Assembly: GCF_900099905.1 (NCBI RefSeq)
Contig: NZ_FNEE01000001.1
Span: 297,091-361,090, forward strand
Reading direction: 5' to 3'
DNA: 64,000 bases
Source: Mesorhizobium muleiense
GTDB lineage: Bacteria > Pseudomonadota > Alphaproteobacteria > Rhizobiales > Rhizobiaceae
Shown: in pieces, positions 36,613-44,553 of the stretch
Numbering within the stretch: position 1 is the first letter of the stretch
Layout: every line of letters starts with the position of its first letter
The notes under the pieces: model-generated
Database searches by the model: none
Told to the model about the DNA's origin: nothing
What the model saw: the letters and a program-made list of their open reading frames with translations, nothing else
Made by a program: the position numbers and the translations under genes

Positions 36613-37128
36613 ATGATCTATTTCACGGCCGACACACATTTCAGCGATCCCCGCATTCTGCGCATCGATCGCCGCCCGTTCGGCTCGCTGGCCGAACACG
36701 ATCGAGCGCTGATTTCGCTCTGGAACGAAACCGTCGGCCCTGATGACGAGCTCTGGCATCTCGGCGACTTTGCCAGGGGATCGACCGAATTCGTTGCATC
36801 GCTGCTGTCGTCTCTTCATGGCGAGAAGCATCTGATTATCGGCAACAACGATGGCGCGGCGACCATAGAGGCTGCGGGTTGGGCCAGCACACAGCATTAC
36901 AAGGAACTGACGATAGACGGCAGGTTGCTGATCCTTTGCCACTATCCTTTCCGCACCTGGAATCAGATCGGCAAGAAATCGATCAATCTGCATGGCCATT
37001 CCCACGGCAGGCTGAGCCCGGTCACGCGCCAGTACGACGCCGGCGTCGACAGCTGTGATTTTCGCCCGGTCACCCTTTCCGCCATCCTTGCAAGCCGACG
37101 CCGGCACCCCTCCACTTCGTCATCCTAG
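36613..37128 (+). CDS. Calcineurin-like metallophosphoesterase
   Basis: A 171-residue phosphoesterase with all metal-site motifs: MIYFTADTHFSD (D-x-H), WHLGDFA (GD), IIGNND (GNND in place of GNHD), CHYPF and HGHSHGR. The variant GNND is found in a subset of small YfcE-like enzymes. The substrate is unknown. The last few codons and the TAG stop fall inside mosaic repeat copy 3, so the natural C-terminus appears to have been replaced by repeat sequence. Confidence 0.88.
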   Translation: MIYFTADTHFSDPRILRIDRRPFGSLAEHDRALISLWNETVGPDDELWHLGDFARGSTEFVASLLSSLHGEKHLIIGNNDGAATIEAAGWASTQHYKELTIDGRLLILCHYPFRTWNQIGKKSINLHGHSHGRLSPVTRQYDAGVDSCDFRPVTLSAILASRRRHPSTSSS

Positions 37129-37275
37129 GCGGAGCAAGGAGCGAAGCGCCGCGCGCAGCCCCTGGGATCCATTCCGTGACGTCAGCCCAAGAATGCAGCG
37201 GCTCAGAATAAAAGCGCTCCGTAGCGATCCTTCGCGCCCCCCTCTGTCCCTCGGCGATCAAAGTTCTGCACCGCA
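37115..37275. repeat. Mosaic palindromic intergenic repeat, copy 3 (deleted form)
   Basis: The left arm cttcgtcatcctaggcggag and the segment gtagcgatccttcgcgcccc match copy 1. The sequence then jumps from ctctgtcc to tcaaagttctgcaccg, which in copy 1 is the opposite flank; the central hairpins are missing. It provides the stop codon of the metallophosphoesterase gene. The remaining 150 bp up to the DUF3182 gene hold nothing recognised. Confidence 0.8.
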
Positions 37276-37426
37276 GCAGCGCGTTCGAAAAGACGCAGCA
37301 GGCGGCGAGCCTGCCAAGCCGGGCTGAACGTTTCTGCCATCTGATGCGTTCTCCCGGGGCAGGGCGCGTAGCGACCGCAACATCGGCGCCCAATGGCCAT
37401 AACGAGGAAGCACCGGAACGAGCGAG

Positions 37427-38581
37427 ATGACCGAGCACAGAGGCACTCAGCCGAGCCAGCCAAAAGGCACCGTGATCGCATTCTCCGCGCCGGGCTGCGA
37501 GCCTCTCTACGCTCACGAGCGGGAAGCCATAGCTGCCGTCGCCCGCACCATTGCCACCCTCAAGGGGTTTGCCTTCCGGCAGGGTCTAGGCCGCAGCAGC
37601 GGCAATGGCGGGCGCTTGTACTTCGTGCCGGACGACAGCTTGCTTGCCAGCGATGCGGCACGGCTGGGTATCAACGGGCCGCAAGACCTCTTCGGCGGCG
37701 TGGTGCCTTGGCGATTCGCGACCACCAAGGCGATAACCCACGAACTGGTCGACGACCTGGCCGAGCGACCGAAGGAATGGTCAACCGGCTTCGGCAGAAC
37801 TGTCGCCGCCGCAGTATTGCCTGGCTACACCGTGTTTTCGCGGCACGATGCGCTGCGAGCAGCGCAACGCCTGCTGAGGCATGGGCTGGCCCGGCTCAAG
37901 CCACCGCTTGCCTCGCGAGGCCAGGACCAGCACATCGTTCGCACGGTCGCTGACGTCGAGAGACTGCTCGAGCGATACCGCTCCCCCGACTTGGACGAGT
38001 ACGGTCTGGTGCTCGAAGCCGACCTTCGTGACGTCGTCACTGTGAGTGTTGGCAGAACCGAGATCGACGAAATCATGGTCGCCTACTACGGCACTCAAAC
38101 GACGACGACCGATAATGCGGGACAATCCGTTTATGGCGGGTCGGACCTCATTGTCGTGCGCGGCGGATGGGAAGCTCTCAAAGACCTAAGGCTTTCCCGC
38201 GCACTGGCTTCGGCAATTGCGCAGGCGAGAGCCTATGACGCGGCGATGGCTGAGTATCCTGGATTTTTCGCCTCGCGGCGCAACTACGATATCGGCCAGG
38301 GTGTCGATTCGTCGGGTATCTGGCGATCCGGTGTGCTCGAGGCCAGCTGGCGCATTGGCGGCAGCAGCACGGCCGAGCTTGCGGCAATAAAGATCATGAA
38401 GCAGGACCCGGACATCCAACTGGTGCGTGCGTCCGCGGTCAAGACGTTCGGCAATACCAGCCGGTTGCCTGACAACGCCGACGTTCACTTTCAGGGAGAA
38501 GACCCCGATGAGGGTCCGATCACGCGCTATACCGTCGTCACGCATGCGACCCGGGAGCCGCCAAGGAAAGCGGTGGGTTAG
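37427..38581 (+). CDS. DUF3182 family protein (ATP-grasp-like)
   Basis: A 384-residue cytoplasmic protein matching DUF3182: an N-terminal AVARTIATLKGFAF region, a central ATP-grasp-like segment (LDEYGLVLEADLRDVVTVSV) and a C-terminal NYDIGQGVDSSGIWRSGVLE followed by ASWRIGGSS. The ATP-grasp similarity is faint; the biochemical role is unknown. ATG 37427 has a weak upstream site. It precedes several small stress-type genes but has no EcfG-type element of its own. Confidence 0.8.
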   Translation: MTEHRGTQPSQPKGTVIAFSAPGCEPLYAHEREAIAAVARTIATLKGFAFRQGLGRSSGNGGRLYFVPDDSLLASDAARLGINGPQDLFGGVVPWRFATTKAITHELVDDLAERPKEWSTGFGRTVAAAVLPGYTVFSRHDALRAAQRLLRHGLARLKPPLASRGQDQHIVRTVADVERLLERYRSPDLDEYGLVLEADLRDVVTVSVGRTEIDEIMVAYYGTQTTTTDNAGQSVYGGSDLIVVRGGWEALKDLRLSRALASAIAQARAYDAAMAEYPGFFASRRNYDIGQGVDSSGIWRSGVLEASWRIGGSSTAELAAIKIMKQDPDIQLVRASAVKTFGNTSRLPDNADVHFQGEDPDEGPITRYTVVTHATREPPRKAVG

Positions 38582-38604
38582 TGTCTAAAAACGCTTAGGA
38601 CCAG

Positions 38605-38629
38605 GGAACATCCGTCGGCGGCTTGAGTT
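38605..38629 (+). promoter_or_regulatory. EcfG-type promoter (GGAAC-N16-AGTT)
   Basis: GGAAC at 38605-38609 and AGTT at 38626-38629 are 16 nt apart. The first base of the -10 differs from CGTT. Transcription would start near 38636, which excludes the start candidate at 38628 and supports GTG 38670. Confidence 0.5.
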
Positions 38630-38669
38630 GTTCGGCATGATCCCGAAAACCAATCCGAAGGAGGAAAAA

Positions 38670-39041
38670 GTGATCGAGGTTATTTCTGCTCCTGAGAATG
38701 TCGCCGCATTTCGCGTTGCCGGTACCGTGACCGCGGAGGACTACGACAAAATCATCCCGACCATCGAAGAGAAACTGAGCGAACATGAAGAGATCGGCAT
38801 CCTGGCCGACCTTACCGATCTGGAGGACATGACGGGCGACGCGTTGCGCCGCGATCTGCAGTACGGCTTGAGCAAACTTGGCGAACTCCACCGCTTCCAG
38901 CGTGCCGCAGTGGTGTCCGAAAAACAGTGGATCAAGGCAGCTACCGAAATGACGGGCGCACTGTTCCCGCAGATCGAGGCGCGGGTGTTCCCGGCGGACG
39001 AAAAGACCCAGGCTCTGGAGTGGGTAGCACGCGTTCAATAG
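38670..39041 (+). CDS. SpoIIAA-like (STAS-type) protein
   Basis: A 123-residue protein of the SpoIIAA-like group (alpha/beta STAS-type fold): AAFRVAGTVTAEDYDKIIP, EIGILADLTDLEDMTGDAL, RFQRAAVVSEKQWIKA. The start is GTG 38670, preceded by AAGGAGG with five A residues; two in-frame starts further up (38628, 38637) are poorer and lie at or before the predicted transcription start. In many soil bacteria this family is a stress-type protein of unknown function. It probably forms an operon with the 73-residue gene 22 nt downstream. Confidence 0.82.
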   Translation: MIEVISAPENVAAFRVAGTVTAEDYDKIIPTIEEKLSEHEEIGILADLTDLEDMTGDALRRDLQYGLSKLGELHRFQRAAVVSEKQWIKAATEMTGALFPQIEARVFPADEKTQALEWVARVQ

Positions 39042-39063
39042 CGGTATCGATGGGGGAGCGGCC

Positions 39064-39285
39064 ATGCCAACCATCTACAACAAACGACAGAATTCGGACG
39101 GCCTGTGGGAAGTCTATGACAACGAGAGCGAGGAAGCCGTCGTGGTTGACGGCATGCCGCTTTCCGGCCTCGATGAACTCGAAGCCAATGAGGCCATTCG
39201 AAAACTCAAGCGGGGTGAGGTGACTTCCGACAACATTCCGCCGACTGCCCAGTCTGGCTGGCCTCCGACCAAAGACGGCATATAA
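39064..39285 (+). CDS. Small hypothetical protein (73 aa)
   Basis: A 73-residue acidic, soluble protein (NSDGLWEVYDNESEEAVVVD) with no recognised domain. It follows the SpoIIAA-like gene by 22 nt with GGGGGAG upstream of ATG 39064, so it is probably cotranscribed with it. Real coding is supported by the ribosome site and the spacing. Confidence 0.65.
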   Translation: MPTIYNKRQNSDGLWEVYDNESEEAVVVDGMPLSGLDELEANEAIRKLKRGEVTSDNIPPTAQSGWPPTKDGI

Positions 39286-39358
39286 TGAATGCAAGCGTCT
39301 TGCCCCGGCGCGAGCAGGTTGCAGGGGCCACGTTTCCAGTGCATTCTTGCTGTCGTCG

Positions 39359-39577
39359 ATGACCACACAGTATCTTAACCACCAGTTGGAATGCCCTTAT
39401 TGCTTGACGATAAGGCTGAGGATTCCGGCCGACGCCGGTCCTGCCGACCGGATCTTTTGCGACGACTGTGGCGAATTCCTCGGGACCTGGGACGATCTGC
39501 TTACCGATTTTGAGAGGCAGGGCGGCCAGGACGGAGTGTTCCGTCTGGACAAGGGCCGTATCAAGCGGATCGATTGA
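39359..39577 (+). CDS. Small CxxC zinc-ribbon-like protein (72 aa)
   Basis: A 72-residue protein with two CxxC pairs, CPYC and CDDC, about 22 residues apart, which would bind one zinc ion in a zinc-ribbon fold. The C-terminus is acidic/basic. No partner or function can be read from the sequence. I chose ATG 39359 over TTG 39347. The ribosome site is weak. Confidence 0.7.
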   Translation: MTTQYLNHQLECPYCLTIRLRIPADAGPADRIFCDDCGEFLGTWDDLLTDFERQGGQDGVFRLDKGRIKRID

Positions 39578-39684
39578 GCCGATTGCTGGCGAAGCCATTT
39601 GCTCGCACCGCCGTCTCGCCAGCGTAAGCCTTGCAGCACCTGCGCGGCCTGAGGCGAAAAATTTCCAGCGGCTCGAATCATCAG

Positions 39685-39710
39685 GGAACTTGTTGCCGGC
39701 CGGTGGGGTT
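39685..39710 (+). promoter_or_regulatory. EcfG-type promoter (GGAAC-N17-GGTT)
   Basis: GGAAC at 39685-39689 and GGTT at 39707-39710 are 17 nt apart, upstream of the DUF892 gene that starts at 39766. The match is imperfect, but the family (YciE/YciF) is stress-linked. Confidence 0.45.
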
Positions 39711-39765
39711 ATCGGTCGCCTTCCCAGTTAGGGAGGCTAGCTCCAAACCTCAGCGGGAGACGACC

Positions 39766-40293
39766 ATGGCAACTGCGAAGAAAGCTGCGAAAGCGACAAC
39801 CAAGGGCCTTGAGGACCTGTTCCTCGACGGGCTGAAAGATCTCTACTACGCCGAAAAGAAAATACTGAGGGCGCTGCCGAAAATGGCCAAAAGCGCGGAG
39901 TCGGAAAAAGTGACTGCTGCCTTCGAAAAACATCGCATGGAGACGGAAGTTCACGTCGACCGGCTCGAGGAGGTGTTCGAGAAACTTGGCAAGGCGGCAC
40001 GCGGCAAGACCTGCCCGGCGATCGACGGCATCATTGAAGAAGGCTCCGAGATCCTCGAAGACTATGACGGTGCTCCTGCGCTCGATGCCGGACTGGTCGC
40101 AGCGGCGCAAGCCGTCGAACATTACGAGATCGCCCGGTACGGCACTCTCGTCGCCTGGGCGGAACAGATGGGAAAGGCCGATGTCGCCGCCCTTCTCAAG
40201 GCAACGCTCAAGGAAGAGGTCGCGACAGACGAAGCGCTGACCGGGTTGGGCGAGGGTGGTGTCAACCAACGTGCCCTCCAAGCCGCCGCCTGA
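39766..40293 (+). CDS. YciE/YciF-type ferritin-like protein (DUF892)
   Basis: A 175-residue DUF892 protein, a ferritin-like four-helix bundle: Lys/Ala-rich head, then GLEDLFLDGLKDLYYAEKKI and LEEVFEKLGKAA; acidic and His residues for a di-metal site (HRMETEVHVDRLEE; VEHYEIARYGTL). Family members are induced by osmotic and general stress in enterics and rhizobia. ATG 39766 has GGGAGACGACC ahead; upstream in-frame codons are not used. It lies downstream of a GGAAC-type promoter and is followed by a hairpin. Confidence 0.9.
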   Translation: MATAKKAAKATTKGLEDLFLDGLKDLYYAEKKILRALPKMAKSAESEKVTAAFEKHRMETEVHVDRLEEVFEKLGKAARGKTCPAIDGIIEEGSEILEDYDGAPALDAGLVAAAQAVEHYEIARYGTLVAWAEQMGKADVAALLKATLKEEVATDEALTGLGEGGVNQRALQAAA

Positions 40294-40310
40294 TTCCTGG
40301 TTGTAACAGG

Positions 40311-40352
40311 CTTGCGGAGCCCAGGCAAAGATCGCCAGGCTCCGCTCGCAAG
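40311..40352 (+). terminator. Stem-loop after the DUF892 gene
   Basis: CTTGCGGAGCC (40311-40321) can pair with GGCTCCGCTCGCAAG (40338-40352), leaving a three-base bulge. It lies 18 nt after the stop. No T-run follows, so it may be a weak terminator or an mRNA-stabilising hairpin. Confidence 0.45.
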
Positions 40353-40571
40353 ATGCAGCTAGTGCCTTGCCGTCCGGGATTCTTGAACCGGCGTGGCCGA
40401 CTGGCCATTGCGAGGCTTGAATTAGCTTGAACCGGAATCTTCAAGAAGACCAATGGGTTCAAAGACATTGCGCAGATGTCAGGTGAGAGAGCCCGCTATC
40501 GTTGGCGTTGGCGTTCGGCATGGCGGTGAGTGGCGGAGCGACCCGTTTAGCGAGCCCGGTCGCGGGTGATT
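40353..40571. other. Gap between DUF892 and FPASDPP-type gene
   Basis: About 220 bp (part of a 333-bp gap) hold no gene or recognised repeat. Only the hairpin at the start and the EcfG-type promoter at its end were seen. Confidence 0.4.
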
Positions 40572-40596
40572 GGAACATCTGCCGACCAACGCCGTT
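40572..40596 (+). promoter_or_regulatory. EcfG-type promoter (GGAAC-N16-CGTT)
   Basis: GGAAC at 40572-40576 and CGTT at 40593-40596, spacer 16 nt, an exact match. Transcription would begin near 40602, so a start codon at or before 40600 is unlikely and ATG 40627 is favoured. Confidence 0.7.
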
Positions 40597-40626
40597 GATA
40601 TGCTCGGCAGGCGAAAGGGGCTGCAT

Positions 40627-41121
40627 ATGTCAAAACTTCAGGCGGTGACTCCAGAGCATCTGCAGCGGCTCAAGCTCGAGGCGTCTGCTTATTTTGGTCC
40701 GAAAGTGCTCCGCGAAGCATTGTTGCGTCTTTGCCAGGCTTGCGGACGCGATAGCCTTGACCGGTTCGAGAAGACTATGGTCGATCAGATCGAGGCAATG
40801 CGCGATGAGAGGGCCGATTTCGAGACAATGAAGGAATTTGCCATCGAACAGCTTTACGCCTGCGTTCGCGAGGTCAGTAGTTCGCCTGACATGAAACAGC
40901 CGCTGGAGGGAGCAGAAGCCCGAAGGACGCCTGGTCGGTCGGAAGAGCCGAAGACCCTGGAAGACCAGTTGCAGGCCGGGCTTGAGGATTCTTTTCCCGC
41001 GAGCGACCCGCCGGCGGTGGTGTCGACAGCGATATCCGGCGGGGCGAAAAAGCTGGTCGGGACTGACGAAGTCCTGAAAAAGCAGCGGGAAGAGGCGGCC
41101 AAGAACAACGACCGGTCATAG
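40627..41121 (+). CDS. Hypothetical protein with FPASDPP-type C-terminal motif (164 aa)
   Basis: A 164-residue soluble protein with a helical N-terminal half (HLQRLKLEASAYFGPKVLRE; ACGRDSLDRFEKTMVDQIEA) and a C-terminal LQAGLEDSFPASDPPAVVST, a short tail motif repeated across small stress-type proteins of Rhizobiales. No catalytic residues are recognised. ATG 40627 has AAAGGGG seven nt upstream and lies 31 nt after an exact EcfG-type promoter. The ECF sigma gene follows 150 nt later on the same strand. Confidence 0.72.
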   Translation: MSKLQAVTPEHLQRLKLEASAYFGPKVLREALLRLCQACGRDSLDRFEKTMVDQIEAMRDERADFETMKEFAIEQLYACVREVSSSPDMKQPLEGAEARRTPGRSEEPKTLEDQLQAGLEDSFPASDPPAVVSTAISGGAKKLVGTDEVLKKQREEAAKNNDRS

Positions 41122-41199
41122 TCGCCGCAACAGGAGCTCAGCTGCGCAAGCAGGGTGGTCGCCCCATCCGGGATATTCCAGTACCTTGCTTCGATATCA

Positions 41200-41224
41200 G
41201 GAACGATCCAAACCTTCATGCATT
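41200..41224 (+). promoter_or_regulatory. EcfG-type promoter (GGAAC-N16-CATT)
   Basis: GGAAC at 41200-41204 and CATT at 41221-41224, spacer 16 nt, one mismatch to CGTT. It is placed to drive the sigma factor gene at 41273, which would give autoregulation. Confidence 0.45.
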
Positions 41225-41272
41225 TAGCTAGGTCTGCGTTCATCAACTCTTTCTTTGCTGGGAGCTGGACCA

Positions 41273-41857
41273 TTGTCCTCCAGGGGCTACCCCTTGGCCA
41301 ACCAGGAAACGGATGACGTTTCCATCGTTGACCTGATACCTGCCTTGCGAGCCTTCGCCCGCACCTTCTGCCGGGTTCCCGACGATGCCGACGACCTGGT
41401 CCAGGAGACATTGACCAAAGGGCTCGCCAACATCGACAAATTTGAGCCTGGAACGCGTATGAAGTCATGGCTCTTCACCATCATGCGCAATACCTATTAT
41501 ACGCGGATCAAGGCCGCCGACAGGGAAAAGCCGGGCCTGCTTGACTGCGCCTCCGCAATCCCGATTACGGAAGCGACGCAGGAGTGGTCCGTTCAGAGCA
41601 AGGAAGTCTCCAACGCGGTCCAGAGGTTGCCGGAGCATCAGCGCGAGGTCCTGATGCTGATCGGGGTCCTTGGCGTCAGCTATGAAGAAACTGCCGAAAT
41701 ATGCGGTTGCGCGGTTGGAACGGTAAAAAGCCGCCTTAACCGAGCGCGTGCCAGCGTGCTGGAATACCTCGGCGAAAGTTCCTTGCAGACATTGGTGGAA
41801 CGACGCAATCACCTGTCAGCAGCACAGGGAAACTTCGCAGTCGACAGGCGCCGATAG
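41273..41857 (+). CDS. ECF sigma factor, EcfG/RpoE2-like
   Basis: About 194 residues. Sigma region 2 spans about 20-85 (ALRAFARTFCRVPDDADDLV; MKSWLFTIMRNTYYTRIKA) and region 4 about 120-175 (LPEHQREVLMLIGVLGVSYE; ICGCAVGTVKSRLNRARASV). The features match the EcfG group that drives the alphaproteobacterial general stress response. The start is uncertain: TTG 41273 has GGGAG eight nt upstream; TTG 41255 in frame is the alternative. A NepR-like gene is convergent one nt beyond its stop. Rhizobia carry several EcfG paralogues, so which one this is cannot be said. Confidence 0.85.
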   Translation: MSSRGYPLANQETDDVSIVDLIPALRAFARTFCRVPDDADDLVQETLTKGLANIDKFEPGTRMKSWLFTIMRNTYYTRIKAADREKPGLLDCASAIPITEATQEWSVQSKEVSNAVQRLPEHQREVLMLIGVLGVSYEETAEICGCAVGTVKSRLNRARASVLEYLGESSLQTLVERRNHLSAAQGNFAVDRRR

Positions 41858-42040
41858 CTAGTCCTGTTTCTTTGCTTTGCATCGACGCTTCTCGACAAGC
41901 GCATTCTGCAATTGAACCGCAAGGTCGGTCAGTTGGTCGGGGACCTTTTCCTGCTCGATAGCAGTCAGCAGAGATGCAATCTTCCGGTCTATTGCCAGCC
42001 GGAGTTTCGGGCTGATGCTATCGTCGCTCGAGCGAGACAT
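41858..42040 (-). CDS. NepR-like anti-sigma factor (60 aa)
   Basis: A 60-residue basic protein; a first helix around PKLRLAIDRKIASLLTAI is followed by VPDQLTDLAVQLQNAL, the pattern of the NepR two-helix core (E-x-VP-x-x-L-x-x-L). NepR binds EcfG and releases it when phosphorylated PhyR takes it. The gene is convergent with and adjacent to an EcfG-like sigma gene. ATG 42040 has AAGAGAAC upstream. A second NepR-like protein in the window (62427-62624) has the same core. The short length and divergent core keep confidence moderate. Confidence 0.55.
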   Translation of the reverse strand: MSRSSDDSISPKLRLAIDRKIASLLTAIEQEKVPDQLTDLAVQLQNALVEKRRCKAKKQD

Positions 42041-42523
42041 AGTGTTCTCTTAACGAATCAGTCCCTTCACCAGTGTGGTGACGGCAATCAGAGTTTGCAA
42101 GGATTCGCGCGGCCTCACAGTCAGCGCCGTCCCTTGCACAGCCCGTCCCTTGCAAAGCATTGTGTATCGAAGCTGCTGGTCTCGTCGGGGAAGCCTATGC
42201 TTTCCCCCTCGGGTCCTCCCGGCGCTGTTGCCGGGTGCGCTCGACATTTCGACTCTCGTGACCTCGACTGGCCACTGGTCATGATTGGCGTTTGCGGTTG
42301 CAGCAGTCAGTCTTGGGAGAGACGATCTGCGGCGCGATGCTGATCGGAGTTGATCCGATTGCCATCGAGCCGGCGTTGCTCGGTGTGCTGCTTCCCAGGC
42401 TCTGCTGGACAAAGCAAAGCCGCGTTTCCTTGACCTTGTCCTGGCCAAATCGGTCATCGCGCCGGCCGCCGGAGCCTTTATCTTGACGGCAGAGGTGATG
42501 TCTATCTTGCCGCCGGATGCCTT
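42041..42523. other. 483-bp gap with no recognised gene
   Basis: Reading frames are open on both strands but have no ribosome site and no recognised product. The frame that continues the methyltransferase gene beyond the 17-bp duplication is open on the minus strand down to about 42279, so part of this gap may be a former gene end. Nothing else was seen. Confidence 0.4.
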
Positions 42524-43558
42524 CTAGTCCTCCTTCGGATTGTCGGCACTCACAGGTGCCCTGTCTGTTTGGTGCGCCTGTCTCTTTGACGCCCTCGTCT
42601 CTTTGACGCCCGAACAATCATTGCGCCGTAATGTTCCCTCGGATGCCACAAGAAGAAAGGCATTGCCGTCCCACAGCCGGAACGGCTTCGCGCCGTCAGC
42701 CACGACCTGCATGCCATGGGCCTCGGCGAGGCGGTGAACATCGGCACGATCCAGCGCCGTCGATCCGCGATAGGAGTAATTCAGAAGTGCTGCCACGCCT
42801 GACGGTTTCAGAACACGCGCAATTTCCTCGAAATACCGCTCCGCCAGGCCAGCCAGCACCAGGTAGGGGAAGCTGTCGACAGCCAGCACGCAATCAAAGC
42901 TTGCGTTGGTAAAATCGGCGAGATCGAGACCAAAGGTCGGCCGCAGATCCACATTGCGCAGCCCGGCACATCGCCGACGAGCGACCGAAATCATCTCCAG
43001 GGATATGTCGATGCCGACGATCCGGTGCGCGGCATCCGAGAGCGCGCTTTCGAAGCGGCCGATGCCACAACCAATGTCCAGTATGTCCTGGTCGGGGCCG
43101 GTGAAGCCTTGCCGCTGCAACCATGCGACGATCTCGTCGGTGGCGGCGGTGAGTTTCTCCTCGTCTCCCAGCGAAGACAGTTGAACGCTCGCCGCCTGGG
43201 AAATCGTCGCCGCCGCATCAAAGCCGGCGGCCAGCCGCCTGACGACCGCGGCGTCAGTTTCCCACTCATCGCGTTCGTGGCGGACGGCGGCACCTGTTTG
43301 GCGCAGCGTGGTGAAGATGTCAGGCCTGTGACGAAGCAGATCGGCGATCCGCTCCAGTCTGTCGCGTTTTCGCAGGTCGGCTGAACGCATCTCCAGCGCC
43401 ACATCGGCCAATTCTGCGGCATCGACCCCGGTCTCGAAGCGCAGCGCCAGTCTGGCAATGATGGCGTCGACGCAGGCGCCGTCGGCCATGCACTCCTCGA
43501 TCAGCATTTTTGCGGTCGATGCCGCCTGGGGCGATGGCTTTCGTCCGGTGGCGCTCAT
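42524..43558 (-). CDS. SAM-dependent methyltransferase, class I
   Basis: A 344-residue protein with a helical N-terminal extension (about 1-140) and a class I methyltransferase domain: ILDIGCGIGRFESAL (SAM site), GIDISLEMI, FDCVLAVDSFPYLV, and a C-terminal GVAALLNYSYRGST segment. ATG 43558 overlaps the stop of the upstream gene (ATGA). It is the last gene of the ten-gene minus-strand operon. A 17-bp tandem duplication near the 3' end (42580-42611) shifts the last codons; the ancestral tail may have been different. The acceptor is presumably a sugar or glycoside of this pathway. Confidence 0.85.
   Translation of the reverse strand: MSATGRKPSPQAASTAKMLIEECMADGACVDAIIARLALRFETGVDAAELADVALEMRSADLRKRDRLERIADLLRHRPDIFTTLRQTGAAVRHERDEWETDAAVVRRLAAGFDAAATISQAASVQLSSLGDEEKLTAATDEIVAWLQRQGFTGPDQDILDIGCGIGRFESALSDAAHRIVGIDISLEMISVARRRCAGLRNVDLRPTFGLDLADFTNASFDCVLAVDSFPYLVLAGLAERYFEEIARVLKPSGVAALLNYSYRGSTALDRADVHRLAEAHGMQVVADGAKPFRLWDGNAFLLVASEGTLRRNDCSGVKETRASKRQAHQTDRAPVSADNPKED
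42580..42611. repeat. 17-bp tandem duplication near the methyltransferase 3' end
   Basis: gtctctttgacgccctc is followed by gtctctttgacgccc, 15 identical bases at a period of 17. Because 17 is not a multiple of three, the duplication changes the reading frame of the C-terminal codons. Confidence 0.85.
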
Positions 43559-44544
43559 CGAGCCATGCTCCGCGTCCAGACCTTTCGCATTGTCCATTGG
43601 TCGACGGCCCCCCAGCCATACTTGTAGCTCTCCTGGCCGCGCAGAAAATCGAACTCCCGCGCCCCTTCACGAGCCGCTTCGGCAATCGCGTGACCGATCA
43701 GGATTGCGCCGGGACTTTCCTCGGCATAGGCCGGATCAAAACCGCCAAGGTAGGCATAGGCGCGGTGGCGATGATGAAATCCGTAATAGGCGCCGACGAC
43801 CGCATGGTCGATGGCAACAAGCCAGCATCTGACAAGACCCTGTGCGGCAAGCATGGGAAGCGCCTGCCGATGGAATTCTTCTGCAGCCGGATCGGCCAGG
43901 ACGCCGTCGCCGCGCCCGGCCCAACGCGCGCCGTGAAGGCGGATCAGGTGATCGAAAAACGCTTTGAGATCGGCCTGCGCCGGTATGATGGAGACGCAGC
44001 CGCGCCGGCGTGCGGCATTGTGCGCGCGGCGCAACTGGCGTCTTCGCCGCGCCGGAATGCAGACCGCGAGCGCATCGTCGCCAGCGATCGGCAGCACGGG
44101 ACAAGCGGCGTGGTCGACGGGTTGATCCGCCTCCAGCGCAGGGTGCGCGATAGTGAGACCGGCAGCACCGGCCGGCAGGTCCGGTAAGATCCATTGCGAC
44201 CAATTGATCGCCAGAACCCGGTCGGCGATGACGGCGGCGACAGCCGCTTCGATGCCGGGGCAACACAGGACATCCAGGTAGTCGCTCAACGAAATCCCAA
44301 CCGGAAGCAGTCTCGACCCACAAGTTGCGTGTTCCAGGTAAAGCGGTGCCAATCCCACCAGATCGTCGCCTCGCCAGACGGCGATCGTCGCCAGCTCTCC
44401 GGGCGCGAATGCGCGCCACCACGGCACCAGCCAGGCGGGACTTTGGAACGGCGTCGCTGTCCGGCTGTGCGCCCACAGCTCCCGCCAGCGCGGCGCCAGC
44501 GCCTCAAAGGCGGCCGGATCGTCGATGATCTCGGAGCGGAGCAT
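43555..44544 (-). CDS. GNAT/FemAB-like acyltransferase (BioF2/CelD-like)
   Basis: A 329-residue protein with the double-GNAT look of the BioF2/CelD-like acetyltransferases found in exopolysaccharide loci: ATPFQSPAWLVPWWRAFA at the N-terminus, a middle Arg-rich ARRRRQLRRAHNAARRRG, and HRAYAYLGGFDPAYAEESPG before EFDFLRGQESYKYGWGA. It would acylate an amino group, plausibly the one exposed by the PIG-L deacetylase two genes upstream (inference). ATG 44544; 9 nt after the GT4 gene; the stop overlaps the next ATG. Confidence 0.85.
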   Translation of the reverse strand: MLRSEIIDDPAAFEALAPRWRELWAHSRTATPFQSPAWLVPWWRAFAPGELATIAVWRGDDLVGLAPLYLEHATCGSRLLPVGISLSDYLDVLCCPGIEAAVAAVIADRVLAINWSQWILPDLPAGAAGLTIAHPALEADQPVDHAACPVLPIAGDDALAVCIPARRRRQLRRAHNAARRRGCVSIIPAQADLKAFFDHLIRLHGARWAGRGDGVLADPAAEEFHRQALPMLAAQGLVRCWLVAIDHAVVGAYYGFHHRHRAYAYLGGFDPAYAEESPGAILIGHAIAEAAREGAREFDFLRGQESYKYGWGAVDQWTMRKVWTRSMAR

Positions 44545-44553
44545 GAAAGCCGC

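Noticed and set aside
42050..42457. A 135-codon minus-strand frame after the methyltransferase gene
   Set aside because: Arg/Ser/Thr-rich composition typical of a shadow, no ribosome site, no recognisable motif.
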